Positions 49,983 through 59,229 of a stretch of DNA of 64,000 nucleotides are shown piece after piece. This DNA is from a virus. The position numbers were made by a program, and so were the translations under genes. Location of the stretch: IMG/VR virus record IMGVR_UViG_3300021406_000010, positions 62,001-126,000 of that record. The stretch is one strand, 5' to 3'. The notes below the pieces were generated by a model. That model worked only from the letters and a program-made list of their open reading frames with translations, made no database searches and had not been told where the DNA came from. Every line of letters begins with the position of its first letter. The first letter of the stretch is position 1.

Positions 49983-52900
49983 CTAGAAGTCGAGCGGATA
50001 GGTGCCGAAGATGCGGACGGTGTCTCCTGCCGTCGCGTCGTAGACGTGCACGACCCCGGTGCTGAGCATCTCGCAGACCAGCGGGATGCCGAGGAACGGC
50101 GACCCGGCGTTCTGCACGCAGCCTAGCGGCTGGTTGGAGGCCGGCCAGTAGGCGGCCGGCAGCGCCACGGTTATGTTCGAGTTATTCGCGACTCCGGAGG
50201 GGACGTTGAGGATTCCGGAGACCATGACCGTGTTGTCGGACCTGTACTTGTACTTGAAGGTCCCCGTCCAGCTGTTCGCGAGGGAGAACGAGTGGGGCAC
50301 CTCGGGCACCGCCGGGATGACGCCCGGCTGGAAGGCGGTGACCGGCCCGGTGTACCCGGCCGCGTAGGCGTTGCCGCCCGGGTCGGTGCCCGCCTGCGGC
50401 GACAGGGCGCACTCCAGGACTGAGCTGGACACGTAGGTGATCTTCACCTGGCCGTCGGCGCCGGATCCTCCGATTGGCTGGGAGCTGGACCCGGAAGTGC
50501 CGGTCACCGTGACGGAGGCCGAGCTCGCTCCCCCGGCGAAGTACCCGTACTGGGTGAGGTCCGGCTCGGAGGTGGACGGGCCGGTCATCAGCGACTTGGC
50601 CGCGCCGGACTTCAGGGCCGCCCCCAGGCCGGGCGGGTTGATGACCTTGGTCGCGCCCTCGGTGATGCCCGCCTGGTACTGGCCGTGCTTGTCGCCTGAG
50701 CCGAGCGAGGAAATGGTCCCGGGGAACGACGTCCGGTTCGACCACCCGAAGGTGATCGTCATGCCGCTGCCGTACCAGGAGTGCTGGTTGGTGATCTTCA
50801 CCGACGCGGACGTGATGGTCACCCCGGACAGGTCCGACTGGACCGATGAGGGCAGCAGCCAGAACCCGAACTGGTTGCCGGCCGGAGCGCCGCTCGACGC
50901 CCCCTGGTAGACGGAGCCGCCGGCGTTCCGCTGGGCCCCGCCGATGTCGGTGCCGTAGTACGACGCTGAGCTGCTGGCGTTGTAGGTCCTGCTGAACGGC
51001 GAGGTAGTAGTGGACTGCCCGGAGCCGCCGCCGCCGCCGCCAGGGCCGCTGCCGCTGGCCCCGCTTGCCGCGCTGCCGCCGCTCGCCCCGCCTGCGCCGC
51101 CGCCGCCCGCGCCCGCAGCCCCGCCAGGGCCGTTGTAGACGCCGTTGCCGCCCGCCCCGGAGGGGCCCCCGGAGCCGCCGCCGGAGCCGCCGTCCGCGTG
51201 GCCGCCGGTAACTCCCATGCCGCTGCCGCCGTCGTGGTGGATGGTGTTGGCCGACCCGGTGCCCCCGGCCCCGCCCGTCCCCTGGGCGGGTGAGGCGTCT
51301 CCCCCGTTGGCGTAGACCCCGGTCCCGTCGAAGAAGGTGTCGCCGCCGCCCTGCCCGTCGGAGTTGCCGGTGTACGCGCCGTTGCCGCCGTTGCCGACGG
51401 TGTAGCTGTAGGTGGTGGCCCCGGTCGGGTCGAGGGGGTAGCTCGGCTCGCAGGCGTACTCGCCGGCTCCCCCGCCGTCCTGGCCGGTAGTGCCGTTTCC
51501 GTGGTTGGCCCCGGCGGCGGCGCCCCAGCACTCGATTTTCCCGGACGGGATGCCGGGCGGGGGCGTGAAGGAGTAGGTTCCGGCGGCGGGCTGGGTGATG
51601 GTCGTGGTGGTGGTCGTGTAGGCGTAGAGCACGCCGCCGACGGTGTCGAAGGTGATGTCGGTCTCCGTCATCGTCCCGCCGGAGATGGCGGTCGCGGCGA
51701 TGGTGGAGGCGGAGATGGACCCGTCCTGGAAGCTTCCGCTGGCGATGGAGCAGGAGTTGACGTTCAGCCCGGAGATGCCGCCCTGCGCGACGAAGAGGCC
51801 GGCGGGGTAGGGGTTCCCCTGGCCGTCGGCGCCGGCCGCAGCCGACCACGACCCGATGAGGTTCCCCAGTGCCGGGGTGCCGGAGTAGACGAGGATCTCG
51901 CCGGAGGTGCCGAAGGCGATGAACTGGCCGCCCTCGATGGTGGTGCCGTCGACCACGCCCGCCAGGACGATGCCCGCCGCGATCTGCTCGGCGGTGATGG
52001 TCCCGGCGGCGATCTGCGCGGCCGTGATGGTTCCCGCCGCGATCTGCGCGGCCGTGATGGTATTGGCGGCGATGAGCGCGGCGGTCACCGACCCGGCCGC
52101 GATGGACTGGGTGCCGAACTGGAACGGCACCCAGTTGGAGCCGTTCCAGGTGGTCAGGGCGAAGCCCTGGTTGCCGTTGAACCACAGGTCGCCGGCGGCC
52201 GGGGACGAGGGCTGGGAGAACCCGACGCTGGTGGTGACGCCGCCGATGTCGGAGGCGGTGAAGTCGACCTGCCCGGGGGTGATGCCCGCGTTGGCGGCCA
52301 GCTGCAGGGCGGTGAGGCTGCCCGCCGCGATGGCCCGGGAGCCGAACTGCAGGAGCCGCCACCCGCCCCCGTCCCATACCGACACCGAGTTGCCCTGGGC
52401 CGGGTTGATCCAGATGTCGCCCAGGACCGGGGCCGGCGGCTGCGACGTCCCGGTGATCACGGAGGTGCCCCCGAGGTCGGAAGCGGTGACGGACAGCTGG
52501 CCGGCGGTGATCCCGGCGGCCGGGGCGAGCTGCGCGCCGGTGATGGTGCCGGGTGCTATCTTGGCCGCCGTGACGGCCCGGTCGGCGATGGCGTTAGTGC
52601 CGACCTGCAGCGGCACCCACCGGGACCCGGACCAGCTTGTGAGGGCGTTGCCCTGCGCGGCGTTCACCCACAGGTCCCCGGGCGCCGGGGCTGCGGGCGC
52701 GGCGGCGGAGGCCGTCACGGCGGGCGCGGCGGCGGCGGGGAGGTCTGCCGGGGAGGCAGCGGCGAACGCGGCGAACGTCCACGTGCCCAGGTCCTGGGTG
52801 ATGATCCACATCTCGCCCGGGGCCGGGGGCGGCGCCTTGCTGCGCTGCATCAGCATCGTCACGGCGACCTGGGTGCCCTGCCGGTCGACGGTGATGGCGG

Positions 52901-52997
52901 TGGCCCCGTCGGCGGATATCGACCGGACGGTGACCAGCTTGGCGGACAGGCCGACGCTGTGGGTGGCCGGGTTGAGCGGCTGGCGGGGAGCGGCCAT
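49983..52997 (-). CDS. Tail adhesin with repeat shaft and Gly-rich domain
   Basis: 1004 residues from ATG 52997 (TGATG overlap). The N-terminal third has three modules of GDLWVNAAQGNAL then SWSGSRWVPLQ. A shaft of repeated ITAAQIAAGT units follows. The middle has glycine-rich runs (GGGAGEYACEPSYPLD, GGSGGGSGGPSGAGGNG), like polyglycine-helix adhesins of some phages, and the C-terminus is a beta-sandwich (WTGTFKYKYRSDNTVMVSG). Likely a receptor-binding fibre; the parallel with S16-type adhesins is inference. Confidence 0.65.
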   Translation of the reverse strand: MAAPRQPLNPATHSVGLSAKLVTVRSISADGATAITVDRQGTQVAVTMLMQRSKAPPPAPGEMWIITQDLGTWTFAAFAAASPADLPAAAAPAVTASAAAPAAPAPGDLWVNAAQGNALTSWSGSRWVPLQVGTNAIADRAVTAAKIAPGTITGAQLAPAAGITAGQLSVTASDLGGTSVITGTSQPPAPVLGDIWINPAQGNSVSVWDGGGWRLLQFGSRAIAAGSLTALQLAANAGITPGQVDFTASDIGGVTTSVGFSQPSSPAAGDLWFNGNQGFALTTWNGSNWVPFQFGTQSIAAGSVTAALIAANTITAAQIAAGTITAAQIAAGTITAEQIAAGIVLAGVVDGTTIEGGQFIAFGTSGEILVYSGTPALGNLIGSWSAAAGADGQGNPYPAGLFVAQGGISGLNVNSCSIASGSFQDGSISASTIAATAISGGTMTETDITFDTVGGVLYAYTTTTTTITQPAAGTYSFTPPPGIPSGKIECWGAAAGANHGNGTTGQDGGGAGEYACEPSYPLDPTGATTYSYTVGNGGNGAYTGNSDGQGGGDTFFDGTGVYANGGDASPAQGTGGAGGTGSANTIHHDGGSGMGVTGGHADGGSGGGSGGPSGAGGNGVYNGPGGAAGAGGGGAGGASGGSAASGASGSGPGGGGGGSGQSTTTSPFSRTYNASSSASYYGTDIGGAQRNAGGSVYQGASSGAPAGNQFGFWLLPSSVQSDLSGVTITSASVKITNQHSWYGSGMTITFGWSNRTSFPGTISSLGSGDKHGQYQAGITEGATKVINPPGLGAALKSGAAKSLMTGPSTSEPDLTQYGYFAGGASSASVTVTGTSGSSSQPIGGSGADGQVKITYVSSSVLECALSPQAGTDPGGNAYAAGYTGPVTAFQPGVIPAVPEVPHSFSLANSWTGTFKYKYRSDNTVMVSGILNVPSGVANNSNITVALPAAYWPASNQPLGCVQNAGSPFLGIPLVCEMLSTGVVHVYDATAGDTVRIFGTYPLDF

Positions 52998-55612
52998 CAG
53001 GGGCCGGCCGTCCCTGTCCCGGGCAGCGGCAGGTTGGTGCCCGCCGTGAGGCCCCCCGCTACCGGCAGGCCGATGAGCTGGCCGCCGGAGTTGTTGCCGC
53101 TGCCGGGCAGCCGGGCGGGGGCGGCGATGTTCACCTGGGTGGTGAAGGACCCGCCGGGGCCGGTCTGCCAGGTGTGGGTGACGGTGGTGACGTAGGCCTG
53201 GAAGCCGTAGGCGGGGACCTGCAGCAGCATGCCGGGCCACAGCTCCGGCATGAAGGTGAGGGCGACGTCGGAGTTGTACTGGTAGGCCCAGCTCCTCATG
53301 AACAGGAACAGGGCGGAGAAGAACTCGCCCGACGGGCCGATGACCCCCGGCATCTCCTCCAGGTCTGGGCGGGCGCCGAACCGGCCGTAGACGTAGCTGA
53401 TGAACTTCTGCGCCTGGGCGGCGGTCGGCTCCAGGCCGAACAGGGCGTACATGATGGCGGGGATGTCGATGGTCGCGATGCCGGTGGTGGACAGGGCGTA
53501 GATGACGTCGAGGGGCAGCGTCTGGCCGGTGGCGGACAGGGTGATCCCGGACGCGGTGCCGCTGCCCAGGTCGACCTGCTGGGCGGGCGGCGCGACCACG
53601 TACTGGTGGGTGACCAGGTTGGTGTCGTCCCACGTGACGCTGAAGTCGATCAGCTCGATCGGCTCGACCTGCATGATGGCGGCGGTGCCCCAGATCCCGT
53701 AGTAGTCGGGGAACCACGCGATCAGGTCCCCGTTGGGGGCCGAGCAGTAGCTCCGCATGCAGGACCCGAGCAGGTTGCGGATGTAGGGCAGCAGCGGCTG
53801 GTCGTTGAGCAGGACGCGCGGCCCGGTGAACACGGCGGAAATGGCGGCCGACTCGGAGTCGAACGTCGGGAACCAGGGACTGGGGCCGAACAGCTTGTCG
53901 AACTGGTCGTTCGGGTTGTACCACGGCTGGGTGGAGGACGGGGATACTTGCAGCGCCTGCCCGCTGGCGGTCGCGGAGACCGCGCCGCCGGAGGTGAGGG
54001 CGCCGCCCGTCGGCACTGACTTGAACGCGGCGACGGTGCCGTTGTAGGCCGAGTAGTCGAACCCCGGGGCCAGCCCGGCGCACGTCCAGTAGGAGGCGGC
54101 GTTCCCGACGACCCCGGCGAATGTCCCGGTGTGGTGGGCGCCGACCGTGCTGCTGCCGGTCCCGGTGCTGATCTCGACGTGGCTGGACGCGCCGGGGCCG
54201 CCGAGGAACATCAGCGCGCCGGGGATGTTCATCCCCGCCTGGGCGGACACGATCTGCCCTGACGACTGGCACCAGGCGCTCTGCTCGGCGGCTGTGCGAG
54301 GGCACCCGCCGAGGCTGCCGAGGGCGTGGAAGACGCACCACTGGACGAACGAGGAGCAGTCGAGCTGGGTGGGGACCGCCACGTTGGGGGCGGAGTCGCC
54401 GCCCAGCTGGTAGGGGATGTGCGGGTCGGACTGGACCAGCCCGAGGGCGGTGCCGAGCAGCTGGGTGCAGCTGGCCTTGCCCGCCTTGGCGTTGGAGGCG
54501 AGCGGGGCGAAGCCGGGGGAGTTGCCGAGCGAGCTGGCTCCCTGGGCATTGGACAGGACGCCGACGATCTGGGTGGCCATGTTCAGCCACTGGTCGTAGT
54601 ACGCCTGCCCCTGGGCGGCGGTGTTGAACGCCACCTGGACCATGTTCGCGACCACGCCGGGGTCGATCGACGCCCGGTTGCCGATCTTCAGCTCCACCGA
54701 GAAGAACTTCTGCGTGGCGTAGGTGACGTTGGTGACCTGCGCCACCGTCCCCCACCCGGCGGCCGGCCGCTGCTGGAACAGGCCGTAGGCCCCGTCAATG
54801 TTGGGGGTCGGGATGTTGGTGAGGGTCGACTCCCCCATGGCGGTCTCGATGCCGATGACCGCGTCCCGGGTGGTGCCGCCCATCTGCAGCGCCGTGTTGT
54901 AGATCAGCACCGCGAGGGAGGCCTGGGTGGCGTCGAGGCTGAACCCGGCGTACGTCCCGGCCTTCAGCGCCCCCGACGGGACGGTCCCGCCGCCGCCCCC
55001 GGGCAGCGAGCCGCCAACCGACCCGCCAACCGTCCCGGCCGCCCCGAGGGTGGCGTAGAACTGCTGGGCGAGGGCGTCGGCCGCCGCCGTGTCCGCCTTG
55101 ACCGCCTGGGCGATCTTGTACGCCCACGCGGTCCAGCCCTGCGGGATCCCGGCGATGTGGACCTTCTCGGCCGGCCAGCCGGTGACGTTCTGCAGGATGG
55201 CCAGCACCGCCGCCGTGACGCCCCCGTCGTCGGGGTTCTTGGCGCTCGCCATCGCCTGGGCGACCATGTTCTGCGAGGCGGCGAGGCCGGGGTCCCAGAA
55301 CCAGTACTGCAGCCTCTTCAGCGAGCACGACGCGGTCAGCTGCACCGACGTGGGCCAGGCGGTGACCAGCGGGACCGAGTTCAGGTAGCCGGTGAAGACC
55401 CTGAGCCAGGTGATCCGCTTCATCATGACGATGATCCGGTCGTTGGGAACGAATATCCCGGTGTACTTCCGGAACGGGTTCTGCAGGGTGAAGGCGAAGG
55501 TCGACACCCCGTCGGAGCGGCGCACCATGGTCCCCTGGGTGACGTCGTCGCTGATGTCGATGATCCCGTTGGCCTGGGTGAGGATGTAGATCTTGCAGGC
55601 TGGCGAATACAT
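52997..55612 (-). CDS. Baseplate hub with transglycosylase-like and NlpC/P60-like domains
   Basis: 871 residues from ATG 55612 (TGATG with the tiny gene before it). Residues 1-150 are hub-like (VSTFAFTLQNPFRKYTGIF, YLNSVPLVTAWPTSVQL). Residues 235-350 resemble lytic transglycosylases of actinophages (AVIGIETAMGESTLTNI, AYGLFQQRPAAGWGT). Residues 370-510 fit NlpC/P60 peptidases, with LDCSSFVQWCV (Cys about 419) and SSHVEIST (His about 478). Together they would open the cell wall at DNA entry, cutting both glycan and peptide. The C-terminus returns to hub-type sequence. Confidence 0.75.
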   Translation of the reverse strand: MYSPACKIYILTQANGIIDISDDVTQGTMVRRSDGVSTFAFTLQNPFRKYTGIFVPNDRIIVMMKRITWLRVFTGYLNSVPLVTAWPTSVQLTASCSLKRLQYWFWDPGLAASQNMVAQAMASAKNPDDGGVTAAVLAILQNVTGWPAEKVHIAGIPQGWTAWAYKIAQAVKADTAAADALAQQFYATLGAAGTVGGSVGGSLPGGGGGTVPSGALKAGTYAGFSLDATQASLAVLIYNTALQMGGTTRDAVIGIETAMGESTLTNIPTPNIDGAYGLFQQRPAAGWGTVAQVTNVTYATQKFFSVELKIGNRASIDPGVVANMVQVAFNTAAQGQAYYDQWLNMATQIVGVLSNAQGASSLGNSPGFAPLASNAKAGKASCTQLLGTALGLVQSDPHIPYQLGGDSAPNVAVPTQLDCSSFVQWCVFHALGSLGGCPRTAAEQSAWCQSSGQIVSAQAGMNIPGALMFLGGPGASSHVEISTGTGSSTVGAHHTGTFAGVVGNAASYWTCAGLAPGFDYSAYNGTVAAFKSVPTGGALTSGGAVSATASGQALQVSPSSTQPWYNPNDQFDKLFGPSPWFPTFDSESAAISAVFTGPRVLLNDQPLLPYIRNLLGSCMRSYCSAPNGDLIAWFPDYYGIWGTAAIMQVEPIELIDFSVTWDDTNLVTHQYVVAPPAQQVDLGSGTASGITLSATGQTLPLDVIYALSTTGIATIDIPAIMYALFGLEPTAAQAQKFISYVYGRFGARPDLEEMPGVIGPSGEFFSALFLFMRSWAYQYNSDVALTFMPELWPGMLLQVPAYGFQAYVTTVTHTWQTGPGGSFTTQVNIAAPARLPGSGNNSGGQLIGLPVAGGLTAGTNLPLPGTGTAGP

Positions 55613-55710
55613 CAGGACCGCCACGGGCCGTCCCCTCCGCCGTGCCGCCTGATCCACACGACGATCAGCATCGCCGCCAGCACCCCCAGGACCAGCAGGA
55701 GCGCGCTCAC
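55612..55710 (-). CDS. 32-residue membrane peptide
   Basis: GTG 55710 overlaps the previous TGA (GTGA), and the stop overlaps the hub start (TGATG). The sequence MSALLLVLGVLAAMLIVVW then RRHGGG is one membrane span with a basic tail. Tight coupling at both ends argues it is real despite its size. Confidence 0.55.
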   Translation of the reverse strand: MSALLLVLGVLAAMLIVVWIRRHGGGDGPWRS

Positions 55711-56339
55711 GGGCCGGTCCCGGTCAGGTTCGGGGGCGGTCCCTGCCCGGGGGCGTAGGGGATCGTGACGGGCGACGACGGCGCCACGGTGCCGTAGTTG
55801 AACGGCACCTGGGTCCCGGACAGCTGGTCGCCGAACGGGTAGAAGTACTGGATCGCCGGGTCGGACGCGAACGCGCTCCACTTGTTGACGACGGAGCTGG
55901 CGGCCACCACGGCGGGCTGGTGGGGCGACAGCCCGGCCTCGAAGATGAACTGCGGGGTGAACATCATCATCCCGGTGTGCGCTCCCCACTCGTAGCCGAC
56001 GAGGGGGATGCCGTGCTCGGTGAAGCCCCGCGACGGCACGGTGACCACCATCAGCGGGAAAGACGTCCAGGTGATGTTGGGGTCCAGCACCAGCTGGGCG
56101 AAGGACGCCATCCAGGCGTTGAAGTCGAGCCGCTCGTCCCAGTCCTTCAGCAGCACCTGGACGGAGAACTGCTGGCGGGCGCTCTTGTGCGGGTAGTAGG
56201 CCCGGGTGGTGCGGCCCTGGTCCTCGGCGGAGATCATCTGCACGCCGTGGGACAGGTCCCCGGCGCGCACCTGGTAGGCGTGGGTGACGCCCTGGGCGTC
56301 GGGGTAGCTGAACGTGGCGTTCAGGCCCTGCCGCGTCAT
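55707..56339 (-). CDS. Tail/baseplate protein
   Basis: 210 residues. FNAWMASFAQLVLDPNITWTSFPLMVVTVPSRGF and GYEWGAHTGMMMFTPQFIFEAG form a beta-rich pattern seen in small baseplate proteins upstream of hub genes. Coupled by TGATG to the gene before it. Exact role unknown. Confidence 0.6.
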   Translation of the reverse strand: MTRQGLNATFSYPDAQGVTHAYQVRAGDLSHGVQMISAEDQGRTTRAYYPHKSARQQFSVQVLLKDWDERLDFNAWMASFAQLVLDPNITWTSFPLMVVTVPSRGFTEHGIPLVGYEWGAHTGMMMFTPQFIFEAGLSPHQPAVVAASSVVNKWSAFASDPAIQYFYPFGDQLSGTQVPFNYGTVAPSSPVTIPYAPGQGPPPNLTGTGP

Positions 56340-56569
56340 CAGCGGGGCCGTGCGTCGATGCCGGCGGAGTCCATGACGACGGGCCCGGCGGCGGCCGGGG
56401 CGTAGACGGGCACGGCGAGGGACTCGTACTCGGCGGCGGTCATGTCGGGGACCAGCCGGTACTGGGTCATCCCGAACCCCATCATGGGGACCATGACGGC
56501 CTCCCCCGCCGGGAGCGGCATGGATATCGGGACGTCGGACGCCCAGGCGGGGCGGTCGGCAACGGGCAC
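56339..56569 (-). CDS. Small tail-associated protein
   Basis: 76 residues: a Pro/Met-rich N-terminus (DVPISMPLPAGEAVMVPMMG) and YRLVPDMTAAEYESLAVPVY. Possibly a LysM-adjacent or connector piece; no motif is certain. Confidence 0.5.
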   Translation of the reverse strand: MPVADRPAWASDVPISMPLPAGEAVMVPMMGFGMTQYRLVPDMTAAEYESLAVPVYAPAAAGPVVMDSAGIDARPR

Positions 56570-56605
56570 GGGGACCTCCTCCCTACTTCCGGGGAGGAGC
56601 CTCGC

Positions 56606-57213
56606 CTAGGGCCCGCCGAGCGTTCCTGTTGCCTGGCCGTTGAATTTTGTGAACTTCCAGCCGATTCCGTCGGATATGCGGGCCATGAAGGCGCTCACCG
56701 CGTCGTAGGCCTGCTGGGAGAAGGCCCCGTTGGTGGTGCCCGCCTTCACCAGCGACGGGCTGCCGTCCTGCACGATGAACAGGGTCAGGACGTACTGGTG
56801 GGAGAACTTGCCGTAGCGCATGATCACGCTGGCGTCCCCGTCGGGGTCGGCGAGGCCCTTGACGTAGACCAGGAAGTTCCAGTTGCGGGGCGGATAGGAG
56901 AAGACCGCCGGCGGGTGCATCTGGGCGTTCGCGGTGGCGTCGGCCGACTGGGCCTCCATGATGGCGGTGATGCCGCCGAGGAAGGCCTCGGCCTGCTGCC
57001 AGCTCTCCCCCGTCACGGCGTCGGAGTGGTCCTGGCCGAAGGACCCGCGCACCGTCAGGTCCGACAGCCGCGAGCCGGTCACCTGGATGACGCGCCCGCC
57101 GATGGTCTCCGTGACGGAGGTAAGAGGACCTCGTAGCTCCAATCGATCGCGTCAGGATCGATTCGGAAGGCTATCGAGGGGCCGCCCGGATATCCGAGCG
57201 TGGCAGTTCCCAT
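56606..57213 (-). CDS. Tail/baseplate protein with a one-base frame break
   Basis: ATG 57213 follows GGAGGTGGTGCC and encodes MGTATLGYPGGPSIAFRIDP then DAIDWSYEV. The sense then moves to the -1 frame near 57121-57130 (LTSVTETIGGRVIQVTGSRL), which runs to 56606 (178 residues from a TTG at 57142). The joined protein has about 200 residues and fits a baseplate or tail-tip protein carrying GGRVIQ and SWQQAEAFLGGI. Mutation, programmed shift or sequence error are all possible. Confidence 0.6.
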
Positions 57214-57318
57214 AAGGCACCACCTCCCTTCAGTGCCCTGGCCCTGGCGAGCGATCCCCTGGCAAGGGCAAGTTGCTTCAGCGTCTCGGGCGTTTCGTCG
57301 TCCCTCCTTCCGGGCCGG

Positions 57319-59217
57319 CTACCGGCTCGCCTGGTGCACGTAGGGGTTGGCGGGCACCTGCGAGGTGGCAGCCGCCTGGTCGTTGTTCGCGGGCAGCACC
57401 TTCAGGAGCTGCCGCGCCTCGGGGGTCAGCGCGATGGTGAGCGCCTGGGAGAAGGGGCCGGCCGCCTGCGGCTGGGCCGGCCCCAGGGGGACCGGGGCCG
57501 GCTTCGGGACGGGGACCCTGGCCGGCGGCGTGACAGGCGGCGTGACGGGCTTCGGCGAGGTTCCGACGGGGATGCCGCCGAGTACGTTGCCCTGGGACCC
57601 CGGCGACGGGGACTGCCCGACGGGGATGCCGCCGAGCACGGTCGGCACGACGGCGGGAGGCGCGCCCCCCGTGCCGCCCGTCGTCGTGCCGCTGGTGCCG
57701 AGGGTGGCCTCGTTCACCCCTACCGTCTGCGAGACGATCCACTGGAACGCCTGGGCGGAAGTCATCTGGACGCCGGTGAGGGCGGAGATCTCCTGCGCCC
57801 ACAGGTTCTCGTTGATGTTGCCGCTAACCTGGTTGGCGTTCAGGAACGCGGTGGCGACGCTGTCGCGGAGGCCGGGGTTCCTCGCCACGGCGGCGGCGCC
57901 GCCTGCCTGCGCGATCAGCTGCTGCAGGGACTGCGTCATCTGGGGGGTCATCAGCCCGCCCAGGGTCAGGAACTGCATGTTCTGGCCGGCCAGCTGCTGG
58001 GCGTACAGTTGCGGGTTGTTGCGCGCCGTGTACTGCAGCTGGGCGGGGGACTGGCCGGTCATGCCCGCCAGCAGGTACTGGCGCTGCTGCGACAGCTCCC
58101 CGGAGAAGTTCACCCCGGCGAACTCCTTGCCCAGCAAGCCCTGCATGTTGGCGATCCCGCCAGCCAGGGCGGTGGCGCCGTTGCCGGCCCCCATGCCGAG
58201 CGCCTGGGAGAAGTACGCGTTGAACTGCTGGCGGGCCGTCTCGGCCGAGGTGCCCGCGTTGCCGGCGTCCTGCGACAGCTGCTCCATGGTGCGCGACAGC
58301 TGCTGCAGGTTGACGTTGGCGTCCTGGGTGGCGGACTGCAGGACGGACAGCGAGTCGTTCACGTCCATGCCCATGGAGTTGTAGTTGTGGTAGACGAAGT
58401 TGAGGGCGCTCTGCCGGTTCTGCGGCTGCTGGCCCTCCCCGATGGCCCCCTGGTTGAACCCCATCGCGGTCACCCCGGCGAACGACTGCGCCGCCGCGCC
58501 CTGCGGCATCAGGCCCGTCATGCTCAGCTGGTAGACCGCCTGGTGCAGCCGCTCGGTCTGGGCGTTCCAGTTGCCGCCGCCCTCGACCTCCTGGTACGGC
58601 CGGGCCGCCTCGCGCTGGGTGAGGTAGGGGTTGCCGTTGGCGAACCAGTTGTACAGGTCGGTGACCAGGCCCACGCCGGGGATCTGCTGCAGCAGGCCGG
58701 CCGGGGTGCCGCCCGAGGCTGCCACCCGTGCCCCGACCTGCTGGCCGAAGGTGAGGGCCGCCGCGCCGCCACCGGGGGCTCCGCCTCCTCCTCCGCCGCC
58801 GCCGCCGCCGCCTCCACCGCCTCCTCCTCCTCCGGGCGGCCCGTAGAGGGTCCCGCCCCCGGCCTGGCTGTAGAGCCACGAGCCCAGCTGCTGGGCGCCG
58901 TAGGCCTGCAGGTTCTGCAGGGAGGAGGCGGCCCCCATGGGCGACAGCTGGGTGGCGCCCGCCGTGGCCACGGCCGACCCGCCGCGCTGCAGCTGGGCGA
59001 TCACGTCCGGGTCCATGTTCGTCGTGGGCGGCACCTGGCTCGCCTGGTAACGGCGCGATGCGCTGCTGGTCCGGGTCAGCGCGCTGGTCTGCGCGCTGAT
59101 GACCTGCTCCAGGGACTGCAGCTGGCGGACCACCACCTGCAGCCCCTGGGTCATCTGGGCGGCGGCCGATGCCGCGCCCACCGTCGACTGCGGCTGGCCT
59201 GGCCAGGGGATGGTCAC
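57319..59217 (-). CDS. Tape measure-like protein
   Basis: 632 residues from GTG 59217. Gln/Ala-rich helices (LQVVVRQLQSLEQVISAQTS; MEQLSQDAGNAGTSAETARQ), a run of about 18 glycines near residue 130, and Pro-rich C-terminal repeats. It directly follows the tail assembly chaperones, the invariant place for the tape measure. At 632 residues it implies a tail of roughly 95 nm under the usual 1.5 angstrom per residue rule, if it is entirely helical. Confidence 0.65.
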   Translation of the reverse strand: MTIPWPGQPQSTVGAASAAAQMTQGLQVVVRQLQSLEQVISAQTSALTRTSSASRRYQASQVPPTTNMDPDVIAQLQRGGSAVATAGATQLSPMGAASSLQNLQAYGAQQLGSWLYSQAGGGTLYGPPGGGGGGGGGGGGGGGGGGAPGGGAAALTFGQQVGARVAASGGTPAGLLQQIPGVGLVTDLYNWFANGNPYLTQREAARPYQEVEGGGNWNAQTERLHQAVYQLSMTGLMPQGAAAQSFAGVTAMGFNQGAIGEGQQPQNRQSALNFVYHNYNSMGMDVNDSLSVLQSATQDANVNLQQLSRTMEQLSQDAGNAGTSAETARQQFNAYFSQALGMGAGNGATALAGGIANMQGLLGKEFAGVNFSGELSQQRQYLLAGMTGQSPAQLQYTARNNPQLYAQQLAGQNMQFLTLGGLMTPQMTQSLQQLIAQAGGAAAVARNPGLRDSVATAFLNANQVSGNINENLWAQEISALTGVQMTSAQAFQWIVSQTVGVNEATLGTSGTTTGGTGGAPPAVVPTVLGGIPVGQSPSPGSQGNVLGGIPVGTSPKPVTPPVTPPARVPVPKPAPVPLGPAQPQAAGPFSQALTIALTPEARQLLKVLPANNDQAAATSQVPANPYVHQASR

Positions 59218-59229
59218 GGGACCACGTCC

